From assembly GCF_945890115.1 (NCBI RefSeq), contig NZ_CAMDCK010000001.1, positions 1 through 64,000 of the forward strand: a stretch of 64,000 nucleotides of DNA, in the 5' to 3' direction. Below are positions 44,177-53,773 of the stretch, piece after piece. The notes beneath the pieces are model-generated. The model had not been told where the DNA came from. It searched no databases and was given only the letters and a program-made list of their open reading frames with translations. The DNA comes from Sphingorhabdus sp. EL138. Its GTDB lineage: Bacteria > Pseudomonadota > Alphaproteobacteria > Sphingomonadales > Sphingomonadaceae. A program made the translations under genes and the position numbers. How positions within the stretch are numbered: the stretch's first letter is position 1; every line of letters starts with the position of its first letter.

Positions 44177-45667
44177 TCAGACGAGCGTCGCAATATGGCG
44201 TTTTTCGCCCGAGGTGACGTCTACGACCGCGTTGCCAAGGTCGGCATCCACCGGACAATCAATCACCGCCATCGCGCGCGCGCCACCTTCGGTTTCGAGT
44301 AACATTGTTGCCGGACCAAAACCGTCCTTGCCCGCTGACCGCACAAAGCTGCGCACCCGCGCCTTGCCCTGCGGCATATCATCGAGCGCGCGCGGTGTAG
44401 GTGCATAGCCCTTTGCAACGTCGCCCGACCATGCGATGGCTGGCTGTGCTGCGGTGTAAATCCCGACCGCTTGCTTTGACATCACGCCGCCATTGGCCGC
44501 AACCAAAGCGGGCTTTGACCCATCATGGCGCAGCGCGTCGACCATCGCGGCGATATTATACACGCCATAGCCATTGCCCGGCCCGCCAAAGAAGCTGAGC
44601 CCGCCGGTGAGGGTATAGTCACCAAGCGATCGGCCTGCATCTTGCATGCTGTCCACCGCTGCAAATACGGCGCAGGGAAAACAGCTATAAATATCCACGG
44701 GGCCAAGGTCCGCCGCAGCGATGCCCGCTTGATCCAGCGCCGCGGGGATAGCAAAATCGAGCGCGGCGGAACGATGAATGACCGCGCGTTCGGACAAGGG
44801 CGGCTCTGCCGCTTCAGCAGCGCCCGCCAACCACACCCATTTGTCTTGCGGCACACCCAATTCCCGGGCCTTGCCTGCGCTTGTCAGAATAATCGCGCCA
44901 CCTAGATCAACCGCGTCCTGCGCCACATGCCAGCGGCGGTAGATGTCCGTCAGCGGGTAATTGGCATTGTCGTTGCTGAGCAACGATTCGGGCGACCGAA
45001 AACCCGGGAATTGAGCATGCGCGCGTGTTTCGGCCTTTGAAGAGAATGCTGACCACAAGGCAGCCATTTCCCGCGCATAAGCATCGGCGTTTAATCCCAA
45101 CGCCATCCGCCGCGCATTTTCAATCAGGCTATACGCCAGCGGCATGGAAATGATGCCATGGCGGATTTCGGTGCGGCTTAGGATCGGGAAGCTGGACAGC
45201 CGGTTGTCGAACGGGGTGTCCGAAGGCAAGCTCCAGTCCAGAGTAACGCCCGCCTTGCGTGCGCGCTTGGCAGTACCCGTTGCTTCAGCCGCGACCAACA
45301 CCGCCATCTCGCAAGTACCGCGCCTTATATCTCCCGCGAGCTCGTTCAACATCGCCTGCGGGCTTTGGCCGCCGACATCAGCATAGATCAGGCGTTTAGC
45401 CGTGACCTCGCCTACCGCGCCAAAGGCCTCCGGCGCGTTGTCGGGCGACCCTGTGCCTAGACTCACCCCGCTATCCTCGAACGTGCGGATAGCGGCGATG
45501 GTGTCAATCGCGGCGGAAACGGCTTGAGCTTGCCCGGTGTCGGCAAGCGCAATCTTGATTGCAGCCCCCGCCAGATCACGCGGGGCGGGCCATTCGCCGG
45601 CAACGGTCTTACGGCTTGCCTCGCCTGCGCCAATGATCACCGGCGCGCTCGCGTCAAAAATGCCCAT
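44177..45667 (-). CDS. thiolase-like acetyl-CoA acetyltransferase homologue lacking the nucleophilic Cys
   Basis: 496 residues, thiolase fold. Conserved elements are PVIIGAGEASRKT at the start, VLVAAEATGTAK in the N-terminal half, VDIYSCFPCAVFAAVD (matching the Cys-containing DCF segment of SCP2-type thiolases), and GLSFFGGPGNGYGVYNIAAM near the C-terminal active site. The position of the nucleophilic Cys (x-CASG-x in thiolases) reads GGQSPQAM here. It may therefore be an acyl-transfer-deficient or aldolase-like relative. ATG at 45667 follows TCGGGAGTGTAAC. It diverges from the CoA-transferase gene. Confidence 0.8.
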   Translation of the reverse strand: MGIFDASAPVIIGAGEASRKTVAGEWPAPRDLAGAAIKIALADTGQAQAVSAAIDTIAAIRTFEDSGVSLGTGSPDNAPEAFGAVGEVTAKRLIYADVGGQSPQAMLNELAGDIRRGTCEMAVLVAAEATGTAKRARKAGVTLDWSLPSDTPFDNRLSSFPILSRTEIRHGIISMPLAYSLIENARRMALGLNADAYAREMAALWSAFSSKAETRAHAQFPGFRSPESLLSNDNANYPLTDIYRRWHVAQDAVDLGGAIILTSAGKARELGVPQDKWVWLAGAAEAAEPPLSERAVIHRSAALDFAIPAALDQAGIAAADLGPVDIYSCFPCAVFAAVDSMQDAGRSLGDYTLTGGLSFFGGPGNGYGVYNIAAMVDALRHDGSKPALVAANGGVMSKQAVGIYTAAQPAIAWSGDVAKGYAPTPRALDDMPQGKARVRSFVRSAGKDGFGPATMLLETEGGARAMAVIDCPVDADLGNAVVDVTSGEKRHIATLV

Positions 45668-45743
45668 GTTACACTCCCGATTATCTCTTAACTGCACGCT
45701 TAAATATGCTAGCTGTCGATGCAAGGCTTTTGGGAGAGCGGAA

Positions 45744-46937
45744 ATGGCAAAATGGCCGAAATTGACATGGGACACAGAACCAACCGGACCGCTGAAAGGC
45801 ATTAAGGTCATTGATATGTCTACGGTGGTGCTTGGGCCTTATGCCACTTTGCAATTTGCAGACTTGGGCGCGGAAGTTATCAAGATTGAAAATAGCGAAG
45901 GTAACACGCCCGGTGATCTGATGCGTCACGGTGGCGATTCACCCACCAAGCAGCATGGGCCGATTTTCATCGCGCTTAACCGCAACAAAAAAGCGATCAA
46001 CCTGAACATCAAAAAACCTGAAGATAAAGCGGTGCTCGAGGCATTGTTGGAAGATGCCGATGTGTTCATCCACAATGTCCGCATGGCCGGCGTCGAGCGG
46101 CTTGGTTTTGGCTATGAGGCGGTGAAGGCGATCAATCCCAATATCGTCTATGTCCACTGCGCCGGCTTTGGCGCGGGCGGCGCTTATGGTGAACGACAGG
46201 CCTATGATGACATCATTCAAGCCGCTTCTGGCTTTGCCGCGTTAAGTGAACAACGTGACGGCAAGCGGCCCAATTATGCGCCAAGTCTGGTTGCTGACAA
46301 GGTAAGTGGCTTGTTTGCGGCCAACGCGACTATGGCGGCGCTGCTTGCGCGCGCGGGCGGACAAGGCGGGCAGTTTGTCCAAGTGCCGATGTTCGAATGC
46401 TTCACTTGGTTCAACATGGTCGAAAATCTGTGGGGCGAAACATTCATCCCTGGCAATGGCCGCATGGGCTATACGCGGTCCGTTAATCCGCGCCGGCGGC
46501 CATATCCCACAAAGGATAGTTTCATCGCCATTGTCCCCTATAACGACCGGCAATGGGCAAAGTTTTTCGAACTGGGTGGGCGGCCCAATGTGTTTGATGA
46601 TCCCCGCTTTGCAACATATCAGGATCGCACTAAGCACACAGGTGCGCTTTACGCGTTGATTGAGGAAGTTAGCGGGCTGTACACAACTGCTGAATGGCTT
46701 GACCTGTTGGCACAGCATGACATTCCGGCAATGAAATATAACCGCATGGCCGACGTGCTAGCCGATCCGCATTTGGCCGATGTCGGGTTTTTTGAAGAGT
46801 TGGAGTCGCCAGATATCGGCAAATATCGATCGATGAAGCATCCCGTGCATTATGCCGGAACGCCCGTGACAAACTATGCGCACCCACCGATGCTGGATGC
46901 TGATGGGGATGAGATTAAGGCCGCATTGGGGATGTAA
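45744..46937 (+). CDS. CaiB/BaiF (family III) CoA-transferase
   Basis: 397 residues. The N-terminal GIKVIDMSTVVLGPYATLQF and GAEVIKIENSEGNTPGD, then AYDDIIQAASGFAALS with the catalytic Asp, mark family III CoA-transferases. It moves CoA between carboxylic acids, probably activating the substrate of the neighbouring acyl-CoA genes. ATG at 45744 follows TTGGGAGAGCGGAA. It is the only plus-strand gene of the region and converges on the TetR gene. Confidence 0.9.
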   Translation: MAKWPKLTWDTEPTGPLKGIKVIDMSTVVLGPYATLQFADLGAEVIKIENSEGNTPGDLMRHGGDSPTKQHGPIFIALNRNKKAINLNIKKPEDKAVLEALLEDADVFIHNVRMAGVERLGFGYEAVKAINPNIVYVHCAGFGAGGAYGERQAYDDIIQAASGFAALSEQRDGKRPNYAPSLVADKVSGLFAANATMAALLARAGGQGGQFVQVPMFECFTWFNMVENLWGETFIPGNGRMGYTRSVNPRRRPYPTKDSFIAIVPYNDRQWAKFFELGGRPNVFDDPRFATYQDRTKHTGALYALIEEVSGLYTTAEWLDLLAQHDIPAMKYNRMADVLADPHLADVGFFEELESPDIGKYRSMKHPVHYAGTPVTNYAHPPMLDADGDEIKAALGM

Positions 46938-46965
46938 TTCCCTCTCCCATCGGGAGAGCATAAAC

Positions 46966-47604
46966 CTAAACCAACAACCCGCGCATGATCAGGTCAATGC
47001 TATGCTCCCGATAGGCATCGCGCATATTCTCGTCGAAATCGTCCTGGTTGTAACAATGGCGCAGCACTAACCGCGATGAATAGAAACGGTCGGCTGCGCC
47101 TGTTACCGTGAAGTAGAAAAATTGCGGGTCGATTTCGCGGAACTTGCCTGCCTTTATGCCCTGCGCAATCAGCACTTCGTAGACATTGGAAATCGGCTTC
47201 AAGTAAAGTTCCGCAATGCGCGCCGCTTCGGCAGGGGCGCTGTCGCGGACCATGCGCATCAACAAACTATTGAGATAAGGAAAGGCGTGATAGGTGTCGA
47301 TTGCAGCGCCAATATGGATACGCAATTTTTCGGCAGGCTCCATGTCTTTGGCCATTAAAGCGCCAAGACTTTGCACGATATTGCCCATGTCGCGATCAAG
47401 CAACGCCAGCATCAGGCCGTTCTTATTGCCGAAATAATATTTGACCAAAGCGCTGTTCAGGTCGGCACGCAGCGACAATTCTGACAATGACAGGTCAATC
47501 GTGTCGCCTTCGCGCATGATCTGGCTCGCAGACTCAATCAATTGATCGCGCGCATTGCTCCCATCGCCTGTATCGCTTGCCACTTTTGGTCCTGTTGTTG
47601 CCAT
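46966..47604 (-). CDS. TetR/AcrR family transcriptional regulator
   Basis: 212 residues. The helix-turn-helix DNA-binding part is at about 17-65 (ARDQLIESASQIMREG ... LSLRADLNSALVKYYFGNKNGL), in which SLRADLNSALVKYYFGNK is the recognition helix region. The C-terminal ligand domain is typical in length. It is the last gene of the long minus-strand series of acyl-CoA genes and may regulate them in response to an acyl-CoA. No operator could be assigned. Confidence 0.9.
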   Translation of the reverse strand: MATTGPKVASDTGDGSNARDQLIESASQIMREGDTIDLSLSELSLRADLNSALVKYYFGNKNGLMLALLDRDMGNIVQSLGALMAKDMEPAEKLRIHIGAAIDTYHAFPYLNSLLMRMVRDSAPAEAARIAELYLKPISNVYEVLIAQGIKAGKFREIDPQFFYFTVTGAADRFYSSRLVLRHCYNQDDFDENMRDAYREHSIDLIMRGLLV

Positions 47605-47630
47605 TGGTGCCCGCCCCGCTTTGCCTAAGG

Positions 47631-48503
47631 TTACTTATAAACAGGTTCGTCCCACCATGGGAAGAAGTCAGGCAAGTCTGTGGACACTTTGTCGGGGTAG
47701 ACCGGACTGCGCTTCTCCAGAAAGCTGGCGATGCCCTCTTTCGCATCACCGGACCGCGAACGGCGGTAAATTGCTCGGCTGTCGATCGCGTGCGCGGCCA
47801 TCGGGTGGTCCGCCGCAGAGACCCGCCACAACATAGCCCGCGTGAGGGCAATGGAAACCGGCGCCGTATTGTCCGCAATCTCCCGCGCCAGCGCCTGCGC
47901 TGCCTCCATCAATTCGGTCGGCGCGTGAACAGAACGGACGAGGCCGCCATTCAACGCCTCGACGGCATCGAACACCCGGCCCGTCATGCACCATTCCAAC
48001 GCCTGTTGCATGCCCACCAAGCGCGGCAGGAACCAGCTAGAGGCCGCCTCTGGCACAATGCCGCGCCGCGCAAAGACAAAGCCAAAGCGCGCAGTGTCAC
48101 TCGCCAAACGGAAATCCATCGCCAATTGCATCGTTGCACCAATGCCCACCGCCGCGCCGTTGATGGCGCCGATGACGGGTTTTTTGCATTGAAAAATCCG
48201 CAGCGTCAGCCGCCCGCCGGAATCGCGCACGCGTTCGTCCGAAAGCGATTCAACCTCCGATCGGCTCGCAAACACGTCGCCACCCGCATCCGGCGTAAGG
48301 TCCGCGCCCGCACAAAAGGAACGTTCCCCTGCCCCCGTTACAATGACCGCACGCACAGCATCATCGGCATCCACCAGATCAAATGCTGCGCACATCTCGC
48401 CCATCATCACATTGGTGAACGCATTCATCTTTTCGGGACGATGCATAGTTAGGGTCGCGATGCCGTCAGCGACAACATATTGGATTTGGGTAAACTCGGT
48501 CAT
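47631..48503 (-). CDS. enoyl-CoA hydratase/isomerase family protein (crotonase)
   Basis: 290 residues. The crotonase pattern is TLTMHRPEKMNAFTNVM, then IVTGAGERSFCAGADL (oxyanion hole loop), and INGAAVGIGATMQLAMDFR with the second oxyanion and catalytic region. It should hydrate enoyl-CoA or isomerise it. ATG at 48503 (MTEFTQIQYV) is chosen by homology; the frame further upstream overlaps the SDR gene. The stop of the SDR gene is 4 nt upstream, so the two are in one operon. Confidence 0.9.
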   Translation of the reverse strand: MTEFTQIQYVVADGIATLTMHRPEKMNAFTNVMMGEMCAAFDLVDADDAVRAVIVTGAGERSFCAGADLTPDAGGDVFASRSEVESLSDERVRDSGGRLTLRIFQCKKPVIGAINGAAVGIGATMQLAMDFRLASDTARFGFVFARRGIVPEAASSWFLPRLVGMQQALEWCMTGRVFDAVEALNGGLVRSVHAPTELMEAAQALAREIADNTAPVSIALTRAMLWRVSAADHPMAAHAIDSRAIYRRSRSGDAKEGIASFLEKRSPVYPDKVSTDLPDFFPWWDEPVYK

Positions 48504-48507
48504 GCGA

Positions 48508-49290
48508 TCAACGCGGCGCCATGCGGATTGCGCCATCGACGCGCACGTCTTCGCCGTTGAAATAGCCACATTCGATCATCGTCATCGCAACTTGCGCAAA
48601 TTCGTGCGGATAACCAAGGCGCTTCGGGAATGGCACGGATGCCGCAAGCGCATCTTTGACGGCTTGCGGTGCACCATTCATCAATGGCGTGTTGAAAATG
48701 CCCGGCAAGATCGTGTTGACGCGAATGCCTTCGCTCATCAAATCGCGCGCGATGGGTAAGGTCATGCCAACAACACCGCCCTTGGATGCGGAATATGCCG
48801 CTTGCCCCATCTGGCCGTCTTCTGCTGCGACCGACGCGGTGTTAACCATTGCGCCGCGTTCACCATCTTCCATTGGCTCCAGCGTCAACATGCCCGCTGC
48901 CGACTTTGCGATGCAGCGGAACGTGCCAACGAGGTTGATCTGAATGATGCGGTCAAAGGCATCGAGCGGAAAATGCTTGATCGAACCGTCTTCCTTCGAA
49001 CGGCTAGCGGTCTTGGCGGCATTGCCCGTTCCAGCGCAGTTCACCAAGATACGTTCCTGACCATGCGCCGCGCGTGCCTTGGCAAAACCAGCATCAACGC
49101 TTTCGTCGCTCGTCACATTGACGTTGCAAAACACGCCGCCAATTTCAGCGGCCAACGCTTCGCCCTTATCGGCTTGCAAGTCGAAAATCGCGACCTTCAC
49201 ACCCTTTGCAGCGAGCGCCCGTACAGTTGCTTCGCCAAGGCCCGATGCGCCGCCTGTAACGACGGCTGCGACTGTTGAGTCCAGTTTCAC
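48508..49290 (-). CDS. SDR family 3-hydroxyacyl-CoA dehydrogenase-like oxidoreductase
   Basis: 260 residues. The NAD-binding motif is VVTGGASGLGEATVRAL, the Ser is in VNTASVAAEDGQM, and the catalytic Tyr-x3-Lys is in AAYSASKGGVVGMT. Its overall pattern resembles the human HSD17B10/type 2 3-hydroxyacyl-CoA dehydrogenase group. It would oxidise a 3-hydroxyacyl-CoA in the same pathway as the neighbouring hydratase and thiolase. GTG at 49290 follows AAAGGAACTTAC. A palindromic repeat separates it from the thiolase gene upstream. Confidence 0.9.
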   Translation of the reverse strand: MKLDSTVAAVVTGGASGLGEATVRALAAKGVKVAIFDLQADKGEALAAEIGGVFCNVNVTSDESVDAGFAKARAAHGQERILVNCAGTGNAAKTASRSKEDGSIKHFPLDAFDRIIQINLVGTFRCIAKSAAGMLTLEPMEDGERGAMVNTASVAAEDGQMGQAAYSASKGGVVGMTLPIARDLMSEGIRVNTILPGIFNTPLMNGAPQAVKDALAASVPFPKRLGYPHEFAQVAMTMIECGYFNGEDVRVDGAIRMAPR

Positions 49291-49309
49291 GTAAGTTCCT
49301 TTTTTAAAT

Positions 49310-49380
49310 ACCGTAGTGCTGAGCTGCGTCGAAGCGCGTTTAACCGATAAGCGCCCTTCGACAGGCTCAGGGTTACGGTG
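49310..49380. repeat. palindromic intergenic repeat between SDR and thiolase genes (family C)
   Basis: The left end (ACCGTAGTGCTGAGCTGCG and on) and right end (reading back as CACCGTAACCCTGAGCCTG) are inverted repeats, with CTTCGACAGGCTCAGG as the core. This core type is a common dispersed intergenic repeat in proteobacteria. Only one copy is in the window. Confidence 0.65.
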
Positions 49381-49398
49381 AGTTTATCTGGTTGCGGA

Positions 49399-50568
49399 CT
49401 AAACCCGCTCAATAATCGTGACATTGGCCTGACCGCCGCCTTCGCACATCGTTTGCAGGCCGTAGCGCCCACCACGTGCTTCGAGCGCATTGAGCAACGT
49501 TGCCATCAATTTTGTACCCGACGCACCCAATGGATGTCCGAGCGCAATCGCGCCGCCGTTGACGTTGATCTTTGAACGGTCACCGCCTGTGTGCTTCAGC
49601 CATGCCAAAGGCACTGGTGCGAATGCTTCATTTACTTCATATAAATCGATATCGGACATTTTCATGCCGGCACGCTGAAACGCACGGTCGGTTGCGAACA
49701 ATGGTTCTTCCAACATGATCACTGGGTCACCCGCCGTGACCGTCAAGTTAACGATCCGTGCGCGCGGGGTCAGGCCATGTTCTTTTAACGCCTTTTCCGA
49801 TACGATCAGAACCGCCGATGCGCCGTCGCAAATCTGGCTCGCGTTGGCGGCGGTAATGCTCCCGCCTTCCTGCAGCAATTTGACACCGGACAGACTTTCA
49901 AAGGTCGCGTCATAGCGGATGCCTTCGTCGCTATTGTGGACGATCTTGCCCTCTGGCGTATCGACTTCCATGCCAACGATTTCATTGGCAAATGCACCGC
50001 TTTGCGTAGCCGCAATTGCCTTATGGTGCGATTCCAGCGCAAACTGGTCAAGATCCTCGCGGGTAAAGCCATATTTTTGCACCAGCATTTCAGCGCCCAT
50101 GAATTGGCTGAACATGATGCCCGGATAGGCTTCTTCCAAACGCGGGCTTTTATACGTGCCCATGCCTTCTTTTTTGAACAACATAGATGTCGCACCCATA
50201 GGCACCCGCGTCATGCTTTCGATGCCAGCGGCCAGCACAATGTCCTGTGTACCCGACATGACACCTTGCGCGGCAAACATCATTGACTGCTGTGACGATC
50301 CACACTGGCGGTCGATGCTGACGGAAGGGATCGAATTAGGCAAGCGCGAGGCAAGCACAATGTTACGGCCAACGTCGCCAGCTTGTTCGCCACCTTGCGA
50401 CACGCAGCCCATGATGACATCCTCGATCGCGGCAGGATCGAAATCATTACGGTCAGCAATCGCGTCGAGCACAGCAGCACCCAAATCGACCGCATGTACG
50501 CCCGCAAGCTTGCCACCGCGACGGCCACCAGCGGTACGAACCGCATCCACAATATAGGCATGTGCCAT
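49399..50568 (-). CDS. acetyl-CoA C-acyltransferase (thiolase)
   Basis: 389 residues. The nucleophilic Cys is in SIDRQCGSSQQSMMFAAQG, the His in GGAIALGHPLGASGTKL, and the second Cys in QTMCEGGGQANVTIIERV. It cleaves 3-oxoacyl-CoA to acetyl-CoA and the shortened acyl-CoA. Unlike the thiolase-like protein at 44177-45667, all catalytic residues are present. ATG at 50568 follows ACAGGAGAGTGAAT, whose spacing is better than the GTG two codons upstream. Confidence 0.94.
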   Translation of the reverse strand: MAHAYIVDAVRTAGGRRGGKLAGVHAVDLGAAVLDAIADRNDFDPAAIEDVIMGCVSQGGEQAGDVGRNIVLASRLPNSIPSVSIDRQCGSSQQSMMFAAQGVMSGTQDIVLAAGIESMTRVPMGATSMLFKKEGMGTYKSPRLEEAYPGIMFSQFMGAEMLVQKYGFTREDLDQFALESHHKAIAATQSGAFANEIVGMEVDTPEGKIVHNSDEGIRYDATFESLSGVKLLQEGGSITAANASQICDGASAVLIVSEKALKEHGLTPRARIVNLTVTAGDPVIMLEEPLFATDRAFQRAGMKMSDIDLYEVNEAFAPVPLAWLKHTGGDRSKINVNGGAIALGHPLGASGTKLMATLLNALEARGGRYGLQTMCEGGGQANVTIIERV

Positions 50569-50663
50569 ATTCACTCTCCTGTTGTTCGAAATTTAATCAG
50601 ACGACTAAACTTTGAAAGGGGAGAGTCAAGGGAGAAGCAGTGGCGAGATTATCACGAACCATT

Positions 50664-50754
50664 GTCATTCCCGCGAAAGCGGGAACCCATGGTCCGACCC
50701 GAAGGTTTAAATCGACATTGCGGACCATGGACCCCCGATCAAGTCGGGGGTGAC
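50664..50754. repeat. palindromic intergenic repeat between thiolase and aldehyde dehydrogenase genes (family A, copy 1)
   Basis: The left end GTCATTCCCGCGAAAGCGGG (with hairpin CCCGC-GAAA-GCGGG) and the right end, reading back as GTCACCCCCGACTTGATCGG, are inverted, and both are followed inward by CCATGGTCCG. GTCA starts and TGAC ends the element. The same type is found at 54549-54675. Confidence 0.8.
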
Positions 50755-50779
50755 GCAGCTTATCTTCGCGCGTTAATGC

Positions 50780-52201
50780 TTAAGCTGCCTCGCGCGCTAT
50801 AGTAATTACCTGCGGATAAGTGAATTCAAGCAAGCCTTCCTCACCCAGTTCCGCCCCGAAGCCGGACTGCTTATGTCCTGCAAAAGGCGCGTTGGGAGCA
50901 AGATGCATGGACTCGTTAATCCAGACAGTTCCTGTTTCCAGCTGTTCGGCGACTTCGACCGCAGCCTCTGGGTTGCTGGTCCAGATGGATCCGGCCAGTC
51001 CATAATCCGAAGCGTTGGCGCGGCTGATGACTTCATTGATCGTCGAAAACTTCATCAACGGCATGACGGGGCCAAATTGCTCCTCGGCCACAATCCGTGC
51101 GTCTTCGGGGGGGTTATCAAGCACGGTGACGGGCACGAAATAGCCGGGAATGGACGGGTCATGGTCGCCGCCGGCGAGGAATTTATAACCCTTGTCCTTG
51201 GCGTCCTGAATAAGCTCCAACACGCGCTTATATTGTGGCTTGTTCTGAATAGGGCCAATTGCGGTGCCCTGCTCAGCGCCATCGCCGACTTTAACCGCCT
51301 TGGCATAAGCCGCAATCGCGGCGGACAGTTCGTCATAAATATCTTCATGAATATAGATGCGCTTGGCCGCGATGCAGACTTGACCTGCATTGTAAAAGCT
51401 TGCCCAAAAAAGCTTTTCCGCCACCTTGCCCACATCGGCATCGGGTAGAACGATAGCGGCATCATTACCGCCCAATTCAAGCGTAATGCGCTTTAGGTCC
51501 TTCGATGCCGATTCCATGACGCGCTTGCCAGTGGCGGTCGATCCGGTGAAGGTGATCTTGTCGATGTCGGGGTGCGACGTCAGCAATGGTCCAAGCGCGT
51601 CGCCGCCCGTGATGATGTTGAGTACGCCCGGCGGGAATACGCCCGCCACCAGTTCGGCCAAGCGCAAGGTCGCCAGCGGCGTGAACGGCGATGGCTTTAG
51701 CACCATCGTGCAGCCCGACAATAAGGCAGGCACAATCTTCTGAATCGCCATCAACACAGGGAAGTTCCACGGCACGATGCCGCCAACCACGCCAACAGGA
51801 ACGCGGCGGGTACGGCTGAGACGCTTGTCGCTGTCCTCAGTGATTTTCTCTTCCAAATTCAGCATTGGCAAAGCGCGCGTCATGCCCACACAACCGGCGA
51901 TTTCACTGCCCGCCTGCATATGCGGCTTGCCCTGTTCGGCGGTGAGCAGACGCATCAGTTCGTCACTGTTCGTCTTGATCACGTCTGCCATTTTCGCGAA
52001 CAGAGCGCGGCGTTCTTCGACGCTCGTTTTTTTCCATGTTTGGAACGCAGCGCGCGCGGCGGCAACCGCCTTGTCTAGATCGGCCTGACCGCAATCGGGC
52101 ACCTGGCCAATGACTTTTTCTGTCGCAGGGTTCACGACATCAATCCATTTGCCGTTATCCACCAGTTCGCCGTTGATCAGATTTTTATATTGGATGGTCA
52201 T
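50780..52201 (-). CDS. aldehyde dehydrogenase family protein
   Basis: 473 residues. VPWNFPVLMAIQKIVPALLS, TGSTATGKRVMESASK, the general-base Glu in ITLELGGNDAAIV, and the nucleophile Cys in NAGQVCIAAKRIYI are all present, with EEQFGPVMPLMKF near the end. It oxidises an aldehyde to a carboxylic acid, possibly making the acid that the neighbouring acyl-CoA ligase activates (inference from context). ATG at 52201 follows GAGGAGATAGACC. It is transcribed with the acyl-CoA ligase gene upstream (35-nt gap). Confidence 0.9.
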   Translation of the reverse strand: MTIQYKNLINGELVDNGKWIDVVNPATEKVIGQVPDCGQADLDKAVAAARAAFQTWKKTSVEERRALFAKMADVIKTNSDELMRLLTAEQGKPHMQAGSEIAGCVGMTRALPMLNLEEKITEDSDKRLSRTRRVPVGVVGGIVPWNFPVLMAIQKIVPALLSGCTMVLKPSPFTPLATLRLAELVAGVFPPGVLNIITGGDALGPLLTSHPDIDKITFTGSTATGKRVMESASKDLKRITLELGGNDAAIVLPDADVGKVAEKLFWASFYNAGQVCIAAKRIYIHEDIYDELSAAIAAYAKAVKVGDGAEQGTAIGPIQNKPQYKRVLELIQDAKDKGYKFLAGGDHDPSIPGYFVPVTVLDNPPEDARIVAEEQFGPVMPLMKFSTINEVISRANASDYGLAGSIWTSNPEAAVEVAEQLETGTVWINESMHLAPNAPFAGHKQSGFGAELGEEGLLEFTYPQVITIAREAA

Positions 52202-52236
52202 GGTCTATCTCCTCATCAGTCTGCGGCGTTATAGCC

Positions 52237-53772
52237 TCAAGTTGTCGGCTTGTCCTGCTTTGCCCAATATTCATCGCGCAGCAGGCGTTTGTATAATTTT
52301 CCGGTGTCATGGCGTGGAAGCTCTTCGCGGAAATCAATGCGGCGCGGGATTTTAACGCCTGACAATTTTTCACGTGCGTAGGCGGCGAGTTCAGCGCGCA
52401 AATCATCGCCTGCGTCGGCCATGTCGAGTGGCTGGACCACCGCAATCACTTCCTCGCCCATTTCGTCATGCGGGCCGCCGATCACCGCGACATCGCGGAC
52501 GCGGGGGTGCGTCACCAGATGGTTTTCGATCTCTTGCGGATAGATATTAACCCCGCCCGAAATAATCATGAAGCTTTTACGGTCTGTCAGGTAGAGATAG
52601 CCCTCTTCATCCAAACTTCCGACATCACCAAGCGTGGTCCAGCCGTGTTTATTGGTCGCGCCTTTGGTTTTTTCGGGATCATTATGGTAACTGAATGACG
52701 CGGCGCTTTCGAAGAACACGGTGCCTTCTTGGCCAACCGGCACATCGTCGCCATTATCATCGCATATATGCATTGTGGCGTTCAGCGCGCGGCCTACTGA
52801 TCCCTTGTGCGTTAGCCACTCCTCGCTGGAGATGAAGGTAATTCCCTGCCCCTCGGTCCCGGCATAATATTCGCGCAGGACCGGACCCCACCATTCAATC
52901 ATCGCCTCCTTAATAGGGACGGGACATGGCGCGGCGGCGTGAACGGCGCTCTGCAAGCTGGACACGTCATATTTAGCGCGCACATCTTTAGGCAGCTTCA
53001 GCATGCGCGCGAAATGCGTTGGCACCCATTGGCTGGCGGTAATCTTGTATCTCTCGATAGCAGCGAGCGCGGTTTCAGGATCGAACTTCTCCATCACTAC
53101 GACCGTGCCGCCCAGGCGGTGCACCGCCGCACACCAGCGTAAAGGTGCGGCATGATAGAGCGGCGCTGGCGATAAATAGATACTATCGCCTGAAAATTTG
53201 AACGCCATCATGGCAAGGCCAGCAAGCACATTGGGTGCCGCTATATCGGCGTCTTCGGGCAGCGGAAAGCGAATACCCTTTGGTTGCCCCGTCGTGCCGG
53301 AACTATACAACATGTCAGTGCCTGCGCGCTCATCTGCCACCGGCGTGATCGGCATAGCGGCAACCGCATCAGCGTAATTTTCCCATCCGACATATGCGCC
53401 GCCAAGGATAAAACGCGTCACGGGGCTTTCAATCTGGTCCAGCACGGCGCCAAGATAAGGCGAGGCAAAAAGCGCCTTCGACCCGCTGTCCTTCAGGATA
53501 TAATCGATTTCGGACGCCGTAAGACGGCAACTGATTGCCACATAGATCAGGCCCGCCCGTTGCGCGCCCCAGACAAGATCGAAAAATTCGGCTCGGTTTT
53601 CGAGGCAAATTGCCACGGTGTCACCATGCTGAAGCCCAAGCGACCGAAACAAATGGGCGCACTGATTGGAACGTTCATCAAGTTGCTTATATGATATGGT
53701 CTCGCCTGATCCCGCCATGATGACAGCGGGCTTATCAGGGTTTGCGGCGGCGTGGACGGTCGGATGGCCCAC
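52237..53772 (-). CDS. AMP-binding acyl-CoA synthetase
   Basis: 511 residues. The AMP-binding P-loop is MLYSSGTTGQPKGIRFPL, then YYAGTEGQGITFISSEEW, WTTLGDVGSLDEEGYLYLTDR, and the C-terminal Lys in LPRHDTGKLYKRLL. It activates a carboxylic acid to the acyl-CoA with ATP. The start is GTG at 53772, supported by CAGGGGGAGTAAC, and lies 1 nt from the stop of the upstream hydratase gene, so the N-terminal 54 codons of the longer frame are excluded. Confidence 0.92.
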   Translation of the reverse strand: MGHPTVHAAANPDKPAVIMAGSGETISYKQLDERSNQCAHLFRSLGLQHGDTVAICLENRAEFFDLVWGAQRAGLIYVAISCRLTASEIDYILKDSGSKALFASPYLGAVLDQIESPVTRFILGGAYVGWENYADAVAAMPITPVADERAGTDMLYSSGTTGQPKGIRFPLPEDADIAAPNVLAGLAMMAFKFSGDSIYLSPAPLYHAAPLRWCAAVHRLGGTVVVMEKFDPETALAAIERYKITASQWVPTHFARMLKLPKDVRAKYDVSSLQSAVHAAAPCPVPIKEAMIEWWGPVLREYYAGTEGQGITFISSEEWLTHKGSVGRALNATMHICDDNGDDVPVGQEGTVFFESAASFSYHNDPEKTKGATNKHGWTTLGDVGSLDEEGYLYLTDRKSFMIISGGVNIYPQEIENHLVTHPRVRDVAVIGGPHDEMGEEVIAVVQPLDMADAGDDLRAELAAYAREKLSGVKIPRRIDFREELPRHDTGKLYKRLLRDEYWAKQDKPTT

Positions 53773-53773
53773 G

